A stretch of DNA of 64,000 nucleotides from positions 186,001-250,000 of the forward strand of contig NZ_FTMX01000003.1 in NCBI RefSeq assembly GCF_900156045.1. Reading direction: 5' to 3'. The notes under the pieces were generated by a model that was not told the DNA's origin, made no database searches, and saw nothing but the letters and a program-made list of their open reading frames with translations. The position numbers and the translations under genes are program-made. Source of the stretch: Peribacillus simplex (GTDB lineage: Bacteria; Bacillota; Bacilli; Bacillales; DSM-1321). This document shows, piece by piece, positions 8,132 to 16,847 of this stretch; the stretch's first letter is position 1, and every line of letters begins with the position of its first letter.

Positions 8132-9781
8132 ATGAAAAAAATCATTCCTACAATCGTATCAGCCGCAGCACTAAGTCTTGTCACTGGATTGCCTGGCCCC
8201 ATAGCCGAAGCAGAAGAATTCACCCCTTATTATGGAAATGGTCCAAGCTACATTCAACCAGATAACCTCTCCCACCTTTTCCCTGACCCTAATGTATCTT
8301 TCAACACCCCTGCCTTTAAACAAAACAAGATCGCCTTTACGAGCCAGGAAGAAATGTTGGATCATCTCAAGTCACTTTCCCATAAATACAATAACATCCA
8401 GTTCAAGACGATAGGTAAATCCACAGAAGGACGCGACATCCCGATGCTTCTTTTCAGCAAGGATTCAAAAAGACCGAATAAGGCTTCCCATAAACCATTG
8501 ATTTGGATTCAAGGTCAGATCCATGGCAATGAACCCGCTTCAGGTGAATCAACATTAGTCCTTGCACAATGGCTGGCTGAGGGCAAGCTTGGTGATGTCC
8601 TCGATAAAGTGAATATTGCCATCGTTCCACGCGTCAATCCTGATGGCTCTTATTATTTCAAACGATATACCGCAAATGACATGGATGCGAATAGGGACTA
8701 CTTAAAAGTGGAGTATCCTGAAGTACAGACGATTCATCAGTCAATCGATGATTATGAACCGGAAGTCATTCTGGATGTACATGAATATACAGTGAATCCC
8801 GCCCCCCTGAAAAAAGTGGGAGCAAATGGATCGATCGCTTCCTATGATTTACTCATCTCCTCAGCGAAGAATTTAAATATTCCCAACCAGCTTCGAAAAG
8901 CTTCGGATGAACTGCTTCTACCTAATGTTTTTAAAGCATTGAAAAAAGAAAAACTTTCCTACCACGATTACTATACACTGGATACTTCTGATGATGGAGT
9001 CCTTACCGCCACGGAAGGAAGCACAGAAGCCCGGATTGGCCGAAACGCCCTCGGTTTGAAAAATACAATGACCTATTTAATTGAAACGAGGGGAATCAAT
9101 ATCGGCCGTACGGATTTTAAACGACGTGTTTTTGCACAAGCTACAGCTCAGGCAGCATTCATCAAAACGACAGCCGAACAGGCCAATAAAGTTAAAAAGG
9201 CCGTTAAACAGGCAGAAACAGAAGTCGTGCAAAAAGGGCGAAAAGCAAATGATAACGATAAAATTGTCATCACCAGCGAAAATAAATTGGTTAAGGATCA
9301 AAAGTTGACAGTAGTCGATTTAGCGAAAGCTAAAATGGTCGATGCCTCCATCGATTGGCTGGACTCCACCGATGCTTACCCTACCCTTGTTAGAGATCGT
9401 CCGACAGCCTATATCCTTCAACCGGAATATAAAAATATCGCCAAGAAACTTCAGCTATTGGGAGTAGAAGTTAAACAATTAAAAAAACCTATGAAAATAG
9501 CTGTTGAAAGCTATAGGGTCAAGGATTTAAAAGTTTCCGCTGTACTGGAAAGCGGACATTCCACAAGGGAAGTCACGACCACCGTTACATCAACAACTCA
9601 GGATTTCCCAAAAGGAAGCTATGTTTTCGACATGGCCCAGCCTGATGCCAACTTCATCTCCCTTGCCCTCGAACCTGAAGGCATTGACAGCTATGTGACA
9701 TTCAATTTCATCCCGGCTGACAAAGGAAAAGAACTGCCGATTTATCGCTATATGCAGTCATCTTCCTTACCAGCTAAATGA
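8132..9781 (+). CDS. Secreted M14-family zinc carboxypeptidase
   Basis: Exported metallopeptidase. A signal peptide (MKKIIPTIVSAAALSL, cleavage probably after AEA near residue 27) precedes the catalytic domain. Zinc ligands are His131 and Glu134 in QIHGNEP and His217 in ILDVHEY; the catalytic Glu is Glu318 in TYLIETRG. Asn/Arg substrate-binding residues are likely in MDANRDY. About 200 residues follow the M14 domain with no recognised domain and may bind substrate or cell wall. At 549 residues it is longer than a minimal M14 enzyme. An excellent AGGAGG ribosome site precedes the ATG. Single-gene unit with its own terminator. Whether it acts on peptides or on peptidoglycan cross-bridges is not shown. 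Confidence 0.87.
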   Translation: MKKIIPTIVSAAALSLVTGLPGPIAEAEEFTPYYGNGPSYIQPDNLSHLFPDPNVSFNTPAFKQNKIAFTSQEEMLDHLKSLSHKYNNIQFKTIGKSTEGRDIPMLLFSKDSKRPNKASHKPLIWIQGQIHGNEPASGESTLVLAQWLAEGKLGDVLDKVNIAIVPRVNPDGSYYFKRYTANDMDANRDYLKVEYPEVQTIHQSIDDYEPEVILDVHEYTVNPAPLKKVGANGSIASYDLLISSAKNLNIPNQLRKASDELLLPNVFKALKKEKLSYHDYYTLDTSDDGVLTATEGSTEARIGRNALGLKNTMTYLIETRGINIGRTDFKRRVFAQATAQAAFIKTTAEQANKVKKAVKQAETEVVQKGRKANDNDKIVITSENKLVKDQKLTVVDLAKAKMVDASIDWLDSTDAYPTLVRDRPTAYILQPEYKNIAKKLQLLGVEVKQLKKPMKIAVESYRVKDLKVSAVLESGHSTREVTTTVTSTTQDFPKGSYVFDMAQPDANFISLALEPEGIDSYVTFNFIPADKGKELPIYRYMQSSSLPAK

Positions 9782-9798
9782 TGCATAGTTTCTAAATG

Positions 9799-9833
9799 AC
9801 GCTTTGGCAGCTTTCATTGCCAAAGCGTTTTTA
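9799..9833 (+). terminator. Intrinsic terminator after the M14 peptidase gene
   Basis: Eleven-bp stem ACGCTTTGGCA (9799-9809) with TGCCAAAGCGT (9818-9828), followed by T's. Confidence 0.88.
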
Positions 9834-9949
9834 GTTTCCACCCTCCTTTATTCATGCGGGACGATGCGCCTGACATGATTTCTTGAATGCGACGACAAGT
9901 TTTGAATATACATATAAACGGAAAATGTGTTTTTAGAGGAGGAAAGTCA

Positions 9950-11845
9950 TTGAACCAACATGTACAATTGGAAATCAATCGCCTTGTTCATCGCCTGAAA
10001 CAAGACCAATCCGCTGATGGTTCGTGGAATTATCCCTTTGACACCGGGATAACGGCAGATGCCTATATGATCATATTATTAAAAACTTTAGATATGGAAG
10101 ATGCTCCTCTTATAGATGCTTTAGTAAATAGAATCGAAAGCAAGCAAACGGAAAACGGCTCATGGAAACTTTTCCAAGATGAGAAGGACGGCAATGTTAC
10201 GGTTACGATCGAGGCTTATTATGGCCTTCTTTTTAGCGGACTCCGCAATAAGAACGATCCCCATATGAGGAAAGCTAAACAATTCATTCTTTCCAAGGGT
10301 GGCATCAAACAGGCGAAAATGTTAACGAAAATGATGCTTACTGTCACCGGACAATATCAATGGCCGCGCCTGTTCCCCATTCCTCTCGAAGTAGTCTTAC
10401 TTCCTCCGACCTTTTTCGTCAGCATTTATGATCTTTCCGTATATGGGCGGGTCAACATGATTCCATTGCTATTGCTAGGCCATAAAAAGTTTCAGATCAA
10501 AACCCCGGACACACCAAGTTTAAAAGAATTATTTCAAACAAGGGAGGACCTTTCCGAAGAGCATGTGTGGGAAGAGTATCGTACCGAAGAATATCGTTCC
10601 TTCTTCTCCAAACTTCAAACAGGCGTCAAAACTTTGATTGGTTATCCCGATTATTTACATTCCTTAGCCTTGGATTCAACGAAAAGGTTCATGCTCGACA
10701 GACTGGAACCAGACGGGACACTGTACAATTATTTCGGTTCTACCTTTTTCATGATCTTTGCCCTCCTTTCAATTGGATACTCGAAAAAGGATCCAGTGAT
10801 TATAAAGGCCATTGCCGGTCTGAAGGGAATGGCCTGCTCCATTGAGGGACACACACATATCCAGTTCACGACACCCCATGTTTGGAATACCTCCTTAATC
10901 AGCTACGCCCTTCAAGAAGCGGGCATACCTTCCAAAGACCCAACGGTCAAGGCCGCCAATCAGTACTTACTGTCACGCCAGCATTATATGTATGGTGATT
11001 GGCTGATTCATAATCCTAATGCGATTCCAGGCGGCTGGGGGTTCTCGGATTTCAATACCATGAATCCGGATGTCGATGATACGACCGCCTCACTGCGGTC
11101 GCTGGCTGAGCAACTGCAAGCAAAACCGGATAATCGGGACAGCTGGCAGCGCGGTGTCTCCTTCACGATATCCATGCAAAATGATGATGGTGGATTTCCG
11201 GCCTTCGAGCGGAATAACGACCATAAATGGCTGCACCTTATTCCTATAGAGGGTTCGAAATATCTCCTGACTGACCCTTCTACCGCTGATTTGACAGGAA
11301 GAACACTGGAATTCCTGGGGAACTATACAAATATGAAGAAGCAGGAAGAAGTCAGTAAAAGAGCGGTGGATTGGCTATTGGAAGACCAGAAGCGTGATGG
11401 CTCCTGGTATGGGCGCTGGGGCATCTGCTATCTATATGGCACATGGTCTGCACTGACCGGCATGAAGGCGGCAGGCCAAGCCACTGGACATCCATCCATC
11501 CAAAAAGCCTTAACTTGGTTGAAGAAAATACAAAATGAAGATGGTGGCTGGGGTGAATCTTGTTACAGTGATATCAAGCAACGATATATCCCCCTCGGAG
11601 AAAGTACACTGACACATACAGCTTGGGCTGTGGATGCATTGATATCGGCATCCGAAAAGCCGACAGCCGAAATCAAAAAAGGCATTGCCTATCTCATCCG
11701 TGCAGGTCAACAGGACAGCTGGACCAATGATTATCCTGCTGGCCAGGGAATGGCGGATTTTTTGTATATCCATTATCATAGCTATCGCTATATTTATCCC
11801 CTTTTAGCCTTAAGTCATTACAATAGAAAATTCCTGAAGACTTAA
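9950..11845 (+). CDS. sqhC: Squalene-hopene/sporulenol cyclase family
   Basis: Terpene cyclase of the squalene-hopene cyclase superfamily. The closest Bacillus role is sporulenol synthase, which cyclises tetraprenyl-beta-curcumene to make sesquarterpenes of the spore coat. The catalytic DxDD motif is Asp374-Val-Asp-Asp377 in NPDVDDTTAS. Several QW-type repeats are visible (DGSWNYPF, NGSWKLF, DGGFPAFE, DGSWYGRWG, DGGWGESC). I choose the TTG at 9950, because AGGAGG ends seven bases before it and the resulting 631 residues fit the B. subtilis protein (632); an in-frame ATG at 9887 has no ribosome site. No prenyltransferase gene is adjacent. Confidence 0.9.
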   Translation: MNQHVQLEINRLVHRLKQDQSADGSWNYPFDTGITADAYMIILLKTLDMEDAPLIDALVNRIESKQTENGSWKLFQDEKDGNVTVTIEAYYGLLFSGLRNKNDPHMRKAKQFILSKGGIKQAKMLTKMMLTVTGQYQWPRLFPIPLEVVLLPPTFFVSIYDLSVYGRVNMIPLLLLGHKKFQIKTPDTPSLKELFQTREDLSEEHVWEEYRTEEYRSFFSKLQTGVKTLIGYPDYLHSLALDSTKRFMLDRLEPDGTLYNYFGSTFFMIFALLSIGYSKKDPVIIKAIAGLKGMACSIEGHTHIQFTTPHVWNTSLISYALQEAGIPSKDPTVKAANQYLLSRQHYMYGDWLIHNPNAIPGGWGFSDFNTMNPDVDDTTASLRSLAEQLQAKPDNRDSWQRGVSFTISMQNDDGGFPAFERNNDHKWLHLIPIEGSKYLLTDPSTADLTGRTLEFLGNYTNMKKQEEVSKRAVDWLLEDQKRDGSWYGRWGICYLYGTWSALTGMKAAGQATGHPSIQKALTWLKKIQNEDGGWGESCYSDIKQRYIPLGESTLTHTAWAVDALISASEKPTAEIKKGIAYLIRAGQQDSWTNDYPAGQGMADFLYIHYHSYRYIYPLLALSHYNRKFLKT

Positions 11846-11882
11846 TCGTTAGGCAGTATTTTTTATCATATAAAAGTGAATA

Positions 11883-12058
11883 TGTGGATTACCTGTGGAA
11901 AAGTAGTGTATAACACCAGAAAGTTATCCACAATCCGAGGTTATCCACATACATTTATCCGTAAATGTGCTAAATGCAAGAAATTTCCCGTCATATTTGT
12001 TGATTAATCCATTTCGGATATGTAAGAATGACTTATTTTATCCAGGCTCTGTGGATAG
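11883..12058. other. DnaA-box cluster
   Basis: Two perfect DnaA boxes TTATCCACA (11924-11932 and 11941-11949, plus strand), one relaxed box TTTTCCACA (minus strand, 11894-11902), and two one-mismatch boxes (minus strand, 11883-11891 and 12050-12058) lie within 176 bases between two converging genes. No dnaA, dnaN or AT-rich unwinding region accompanies them, so this is not oriC. Confidence 0.7.
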
Positions 12059-12075
12059 TTTGGGGATGATCACTA

Positions 12076-12558
12076 TTATGTGAATAATTTATCCAGTTTA
12101 TCACTATAAAATTCTATGGCCTTAGCATAAGATTGTATGTCTCGATCCTTAGAGGTTTCGGCAATTATCTTCAATAAAGACTCCATTGCAAGATCGTGTT
12201 GGCCCAAATTATAAAAAACCATGGCCCTGAATACCAATAAAGCCTTATCCTCAGGAAACTTCGCCAGCCCCGATTCCAATGTCCGTCTTGATTTATCATA
12301 ATCCCCTATGGTGCGATATGTGCTCCCCAATCCTAGGTAGGCCCCTTTTGCATCCTCATCCGGCAAACCTAATTTGAGTGCCGCTTCATAATAGGGTACC
12401 GCCTTTACCTCAAGTCCGAGAATATCCAAACTCCAGGCACACTGATACTGTATGACTGCATCGCCTGGATTTTGCTTTGCCAGATCCAGCAATAATCGAT
12501 TGGATTTTTTGAATTCTTTTTCTCCTCTTAATGACAGTGCCATTTCCAAATTTCCCAT
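12076..12558 (-). CDS. Tetratricopeptide repeat protein
   Basis: Cytoplasmic 160-residue protein made of about four TPR units: LSLRGEKEFKKSNRLLLDLAKQNPGD, then a unit around CAWSLDILGLEVKAVPYYEAALKLG, then GLGSTYRTIGDYDKSRRTLESGL, then FRAMVFYNLGQHDLAMESLLKII. It is likely a protein-interaction scaffold; no partner is evident from its neighbours. I take the second ATG (12558), because GGAGG sits seven bases before it and is flush with the first. Function not recognised. Confidence 0.8.
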   Translation of the reverse strand: MGNLEMALSLRGEKEFKKSNRLLLDLAKQNPGDAVIQYQCAWSLDILGLEVKAVPYYEAALKLGLPDEDAKGAYLGLGSTYRTIGDYDKSRRTLESGLAKFPEDKALLVFRAMVFYNLGQHDLAMESLLKIIAETSKDRDIQSYAKAIEFYSDKLDKLFT

Positions 12559-12708
12559 TTCCATTCCTCCATTGTATTAGATTCCTTATTGCCCCTATTC
12601 GCGATTCCTTTTTTAATTCCTTTATAACTGCAAATATTTCCAGAGTGCCCTCAGCTATATGATGGTTTCTTCCACCCACCCGACTCTTCATCTAGATTCA
12701 TAATGACA

Positions 12709-12743
12709 TAAAAAAAAAAGGATCTGCCACTCGGCAAATCCTT
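12709..12743 (-). terminator. Intrinsic terminator of the PepSY/two-component operon
   Basis: Stem 12718-12728 with 12733-12743, loop ACTC, then a run of T's on the minus strand. Confidence 0.9.
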
Positions 12744-12790
12744 CATGCACTTCAGTTCATGATCATTCTTAGATCACAGATTACCATCGA

Positions 12791-13339
12791 TTAATCATCC
12801 AACTGGTTTTTCAATACTTTTCCCGTGGTGGCATCTACCACTACATCATATTCCTTTTGTCCTTGATTTATTTCCAGCTCGTACACAAGGGTGCCATTCT
12901 CCAAATCCAGCTCTGCGTCAGTTACTTGACCATCCACCGCTTTCAAGGCAATCTTTTCGGCTTGATCACTGCTGATTTTTGCAGTTTCCGCAGCTTGTTG
13001 TGTGCTTATATCGTCATCATCACCGTCTTCCATTTCCTGAGAAAGAATCTCACCTTTTTCAGCATCAACGTCAACGTCTTGATAGCCTTCTTTCGTTTTA
13101 ACGGTCATCTCATAGGTCATCGGCTGGTCCCAATCCTTTTCAAATTGAGTAACTTCCCCGCCTAGTTTTTCCGAAATCATTTTGACAGCCTCATCCTCGG
13201 ATAGGTTACCCTTATTGACTGCATATACCGCCGTTCCAGCAGCTCCGCCGAAAAGTAAAACGGAGGCCATGGACACCGTCATGATTACCTTTTTCCTTTG
13301 AATGATACCTTCTTTAATCGTACTCCACTGTTTTTTCAT
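12791..13339 (-). CDS. Membrane-anchored PepSY-domain protein (YkoI/YkoJ-like)
   Basis: A 182-residue protein with one N-terminal membrane anchor (residues about 18-40: VIMTVSMASVLLFGGAAGTAVYAV) and two extracellular PepSY domains, the first beginning LSEDEAVKMISEKLGG and the second ISSDQAEKIALKAV. An acidic linker (EDGDDDD) separates them. PepSY domains are thought to inhibit proteases or modulate signalling at the cell surface. It is the last gene after a response regulator and kinase, the same arrangement as ykoG-ykoH-ykoI in B. subtilis, so it probably belongs to that signalling unit as target or modulator. Confidence 0.85.
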   Translation of the reverse strand: MKKQWSTIKEGIIQRKKVIMTVSMASVLLFGGAAGTAVYAVNKGNLSEDEAVKMISEKLGGEVTQFEKDWDQPMTYEMTVKTKEGYQDVDVDAEKGEILSQEMEDGDDDDISTQQAAETAKISSDQAEKIALKAVDGQVTDAELDLENGTLVYELEINQGQKEYDVVVDATTGKVLKNQLDD

Positions 13340-13404
13340 GAATGAATTCCTCCTTTAAGTTGTTACCTTAATAATAAGCATCCTTCATGAAACGAACATG
13401 AGTG

Positions 13405-14760
13405 TTAGATTAGAATTTGATGAGAAAGAGTGATTGTCACCAACGTTCCCTCTCCCACTTCGCTTTGAATATCCAATTTACCTTCGAATGACTCGACCAG
13501 CGACCGGGCGATGGAAAGCCCGAGTCCATTGCCTCCCGTTTTCCTTGCCCTCGATGAATCCACGCGATAAAAACGGTCAAATACATGCGGGAGATGTTCT
13601 GGTGATATCCCTGCACCTTTATCTTTCACACCGATGAAAATTTCATCGGCCTTCCGTTTTATCATGATTTGAATACTTGATTCACTGTATTTCAAAGCAT
13701 TGTCCAATAGGATGACAATGACCTGTTCAAGCTTACTGGAAATCGTCATTGCATATATTTCCTTAAACCCTGATTCTATCGTTATTTCACGATTCCCCGT
13801 CCTTCTGAATGTTTGGGCAATCCCCTCACAAAACGAAATCAGTTCTATTTTCCCTTCAACATCTGCCGAAGGTTCCGTTTGGGAAGCAGACTGCAGAAGA
13901 TGTTCCGTCAGCTTTTTCATCCGGATGGCTTCATGATGGATTGCCTCCACCGCCTCTTCCTGAATCGCCTCATCCTTCATTCCCCAGCGTTTCAATAGGG
14001 AAGAGTAGCTTTCTATGACCGTAATCGGTGTTTTCAATTCATGTGAAGCATCTGAAAGGAATTGCTGCTGTTGATTATAATTCCGCTCCAGCCTTTCTAT
14101 CATCCTGTTGAATGCCACTCCCATCACCTGCAACTCGTCCTTTGACTGATCCGATAGCGGTATCCGTTTGAATTCCCCGCTTTTCTCAATATCATTCATC
14201 GTTCCGCTCATGATCGATATCGGTTTGAGGATCAGGTTGGCCAGCCACTTACCGGCAAGAATGGATAAAAGAATGACAAAAAGGGATGCACCGCCTAAAA
14301 CGAGGGCAAGCGTCGATAAATTATCAAGGAGGGTATCCTGCGGCCGTGTGACCTCGATCATCCCTAGCTTCTTCCCTTCATCAGGATAAGGATAACGGTA
14401 GGTCATGACATATTCCCCGTCAGCTTTGGTAAAATCATATCCTTTCTCGTTACTGTCTTTAACCGCAAGCCCCTCAAGATCCTCTTCATCGGTAAATGAT
14501 TTTACCAATCTTCCATCATTGTCAAATATCCGCACCATTCCATCATCCGGGATATACGGCTCCATTAAATCGGGATCACCGGAAATCAAATCTTTCGTCA
14601 GGATATTTTCTTCAATTAATGAAGCTTGATCTTCAAGCAGATCCCGTTCCCTCTCTACCGATATCCAAAGGAAGGCTATTAAAACGATGATACTCAACAA
14701 TATCAGCATAACGCTTAAAAAAAGACTGGAATACGTTTGGATTTTCGTCCGGATCTTCAT
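13405..14760 (-). CDS. Sensor histidine kinase, HAMP type (YkoH-like)
   Basis: Membrane sensor kinase of 451 residues. There are two membrane helices (about 10-33 and 151-170) with an extracellular loop of about 115 residues, then HAMP, then the DHp helix with phospho-accepting His240 (DASHELKTP), and an ATPase domain with N box (VILLDNALKYS), G1 (VKDKGAGIS) and G2 (GGNGLGLSIA). It overlaps the response-regulator gene by four bases (ATGA type), so the pair is coupled. Length and neighbours resemble B. subtilis YkoH. The signal is unknown. Confidence 0.88.
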   Translation of the reverse strand: MKIRTKIQTYSSLFLSVMLILLSIIVLIAFLWISVERERDLLEDQASLIEENILTKDLISGDPDLMEPYIPDDGMVRIFDNDGRLVKSFTDEEDLEGLAVKDSNEKGYDFTKADGEYVMTYRYPYPDEGKKLGMIEVTRPQDTLLDNLSTLALVLGGASLFVILLSILAGKWLANLILKPISIMSGTMNDIEKSGEFKRIPLSDQSKDELQVMGVAFNRMIERLERNYNQQQQFLSDASHELKTPITVIESYSSLLKRWGMKDEAIQEEAVEAIHHEAIRMKKLTEHLLQSASQTEPSADVEGKIELISFCEGIAQTFRRTGNREITIESGFKEIYAMTISSKLEQVIVILLDNALKYSESSIQIMIKRKADEIFIGVKDKGAGISPEHLPHVFDRFYRVDSSRARKTGGNGLGLSIARSLVESFEGKLDIQSEVGEGTLVTITLSHQILI

Positions 14761-15452
14761 ACTGGCTCCTTCAAGCTGTAACCTACACCGCGGTAAGTAT
14801 GTATGAGCTGCAGTTCAAAGGGATAATCTATTTTTTTGCGTAGATAACGGATATACACATCGACCACATTCGTATCGCCTGCAAAATCATATCCCCATAC
14901 ATGTGTCAGGATTTGCTCCCTCGAAAGTACTTGATTTTTATTTTGCAAAAGATAAACCAGCAAATCGAACTCGCGGGAAGTCAGCTCAATCCTTTTGCCT
15001 TGCCTGTGAATGTCCCTTGTACCAAGGTTCAACTTCAGATCATGAATCTTTAGTTCATCCAATTTCCCCTCCAATTGCCGCTCCCGTACATTGGTCCGGA
15101 AACAAGCACGGATCCGTGCGAGCAGCTCTTCAATTTCAAACGGTTTCGTTACATAATCATTTGCACCATGGTCAAGGCCATTCACCTTGTCTGGCACAGC
15201 ATCCCTTGCGGTTAGAAGGATAACCGGTGTCGATCCATTCTTTTTCCGGTACCGCCTAAGTACTTCTATGCCATTCAGCTCGGGCAGCATCACATCCAAT
15301 AAGATTAAATCCCACTCCTCGGCTTCTGCCCTTTCCAGACCTGCCTTTCCGGTAAATGCCGATTCTGTTTGATAACCCTCATGATTAAGCTCCAGCTGGA
15401 GAACCCTCGCAATTTTTTCTTCATCTTCTATAATTAATATTCTTTTATTCAT
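14757..15452 (-). CDS. OmpR/PhoB-family response regulator (YkoG-like)
   Basis: DNA-binding response regulator of 231 residues. The receiver domain has acidic pocket Glu9-Asp10, phospho-acceptor Asp53 (LILLDVMLP) and Lys in YVTKPFE. The C-terminal winged helix (LTSREFDLLVYLLQN to YIRYLRKKID and YRGVGY) is typical of the OmpR family. The start is the ATG at 15452 (MNKRILIIED), eight bases after AGGTGG; upstream in-frame codons lie within that site. It is first gene of the operon with kinase and PepSY protein. Confidence 0.9.
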   Translation of the reverse strand: MNKRILIIEDEEKIARVLQLELNHEGYQTESAFTGKAGLERAEAEEWDLILLDVMLPELNGIEVLRRYRKKNGSTPVILLTARDAVPDKVNGLDHGANDYVTKPFEIEELLARIRACFRTNVRERQLEGKLDELKIHDLKLNLGTRDIHRQGKRIELTSREFDLLVYLLQNKNQVLSREQILTHVWGYDFAGDTNVVDVYIRYLRKKIDYPFELQLIHTYRGVGYSLKEPV

Positions 15453-15562
15453 GATCATCACCACCTACCACTTAGTGTACTGAAGAAATATGAAAATATC
15501 ATGAGAAATTGAACCCTCCGCATGAAATAATGAATTTAATTTTTGTGCCTTTAAAAAAGGCC

Positions 15563-15595
15563 AAAAAAAGAACCGGATGTGAAAACACACCCGAT
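15563..15595 (-). terminator. Intrinsic terminator of msrA
   Basis: Imperfect stem CCGGATGTG/CACACCCG (one G-U pair) around AAAA, followed by a T-run on the minus strand, a few bases after the msrA stop. Confidence 0.75.
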
Positions 15596-15600
15596 CCATT

Positions 15601-16122
15601 TCATTCACCGTTCCAATGCTGGTCAATGAATTCATCGCGTCCCGATTTCGCACGGTCCGCTTTATAGTCATCTTTGTTTTTTTTATGATAGCCTTGATGG
15701 TATTCTTCGGCAGGATAGAAGGTTTGGGCCGGAAGGATTTCCGTTACGATTGGTTTCTGGAACTTCCCGCTGGCTGCTACCTTTTCTTTCGCTTCGAGAG
15801 CCAGTTTTTCCTGAGCTTCATCATGAAAGAATATGGCCGTCCGATATTGGCTTCCTCTGTCATGGAATTGACCGCCATCGTCGGTTGGATCAATTTGCTG
15901 CCAATATAGTTCCAGCAATCTTTCATAAGGAAATAACTGAGGATCGAAAGTGATTTCCACAACTTCATAATGTCCCGTAGTTCCCGTCTTCACTTCCTCG
16001 TAAGTCGGATTTTCAACATGTCCTCCCGAATAACCGGATACGATCCCCCCAATCCCCGGCAGTTCTTCAAATGGTGTCACCATACACCAAAAACAACCTC
16101 CAGCAAATGTAGCCTTTTGCAT
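15601..16122 (-). CDS. msrA: Peptide methionine sulfoxide reductase MsrA
   Basis: Cytoplasmic repair enzyme that reduces the S form of methionine sulfoxide in proteins, recycled by thioredoxin. The catalytic Cys10 is in the family motif GGCFWC. Other hallmarks are GYSGG, YEEVKTGTTGHYEVVEI, DPTDDGGQFHDRGSQYRTAIF, and YPAEEYHQGY. At 173 residues it is complete, with no MsrB fusion. It follows a purine-rich GGAAAGGGGCTGACCATT ribosome region and stands alone. Confidence 0.95.
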   Translation of the reverse strand: MQKATFAGGCFWCMVTPFEELPGIGGIVSGYSGGHVENPTYEEVKTGTTGHYEVVEITFDPQLFPYERLLELYWQQIDPTDDGGQFHDRGSQYRTAIFFHDEAQEKLALEAKEKVAASGKFQKPIVTEILPAQTFYPAEEYHQGYHKKNKDDYKADRAKSGRDEFIDQHWNGE

Positions 16123-16226
16123 AATGGTCAGCCCCTTTCCTGTATGTAATAAAAATTAATATACCATATTCCAATCCTAAGTCTGCATTTTTTGATTTGA
16201 GAAGCCGCCAATAAATGCACCTTCGA

Positions 16227-16835
16227 TTAATCTTTTGACCAGCCCTTTTCCTTGAATCTTACAATTGCTTCAACGCGGTTGCTTACATCCAATTTATCAA
16301 GGATGACCGATATATAATTACGAACCGTTCCATTAGTCAAATAAAGCTGGCTTGCGATTTCTTTTGTGGTCTTACCATCCGCGATCAATTTGAGCACTTG
16401 GCACTCTCGTTCAGTCAAAGGGTTTTCTTCTTCGAAAGCCATATCCACCAGCTCAGGAGCATAAACGCGCCGCCCATCCATGATGACACGGATCGAGTTC
16501 GCCAGTTCATCACTTGGGCTATCCTTCAACAGATATCCACCCACCTCTGCCTTTCTGGCTCTTTCAAAATATCCAGGACGTGCAAAAGTGGTCAAAATGA
16601 TGACTTTGCATTGGTGGCCCTGATCCTTGATCTCCTCCGCTACATCGAGCCCGGTTTTAACTGGCATTTCAATATCGGTTATGCAGATATCCGGCTTTAA
16701 TTGATTGACGAGATTCATTGCTTCTTCCCCATTGCTCGCTTTTCCTACAACTTCCATGTCACTTTCCAAATCAAGGATGGAACCTAGAGCGCCAAGCAGC
16801 ATCCGCTGATCTTCGGCAATTACGATTCGAATCAA
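16227..16835 (-). CDS. desR: Cold-response regulator DesR (NarL/LuxR family)
   Basis: Response regulator of 202 residues. The receiver domain has phospho-acceptor Asp54 (CITDIEMP), and the C-terminal LuxR-type helix-turn-helix spans LTERECQVLKLIADGKTT to NYISVILDKL. The start is taken as the TTG at 16835 (MIRIVIAEDQ), eight bases after AGGAGG, and the resulting N terminus lines up with B. subtilis DesR (MISIFIAEDQ). DesR there activates the membrane lipid desaturase gene des on a temperature drop. The desaturase gene, adjacent in B. subtilis, is not next to it here. Confidence 0.9.
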   Translation of the reverse strand: MIRIVIAEDQRMLLGALGSILDLESDMEVVGKASNGEEAMNLVNQLKPDICITDIEMPVKTGLDVAEEIKDQGHQCKVIILTTFARPGYFERARKAEVGGYLLKDSPSDELANSIRVIMDGRRVYAPELVDMAFEEENPLTERECQVLKLIADGKTTKEIASQLYLTNGTVRNYISVILDKLDVSNRVEAIVRFKEKGWSKD

Positions 16836-16847
16836 TGCCAATCCCTC

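Noticed and set aside
11883..12058. Possible replication origin at the DnaA boxes
   Set aside because: There is no dnaA, dnaN, rpmH or gidA nearby and no AT-rich unwinding region; a titration-type cluster is the more modest reading.
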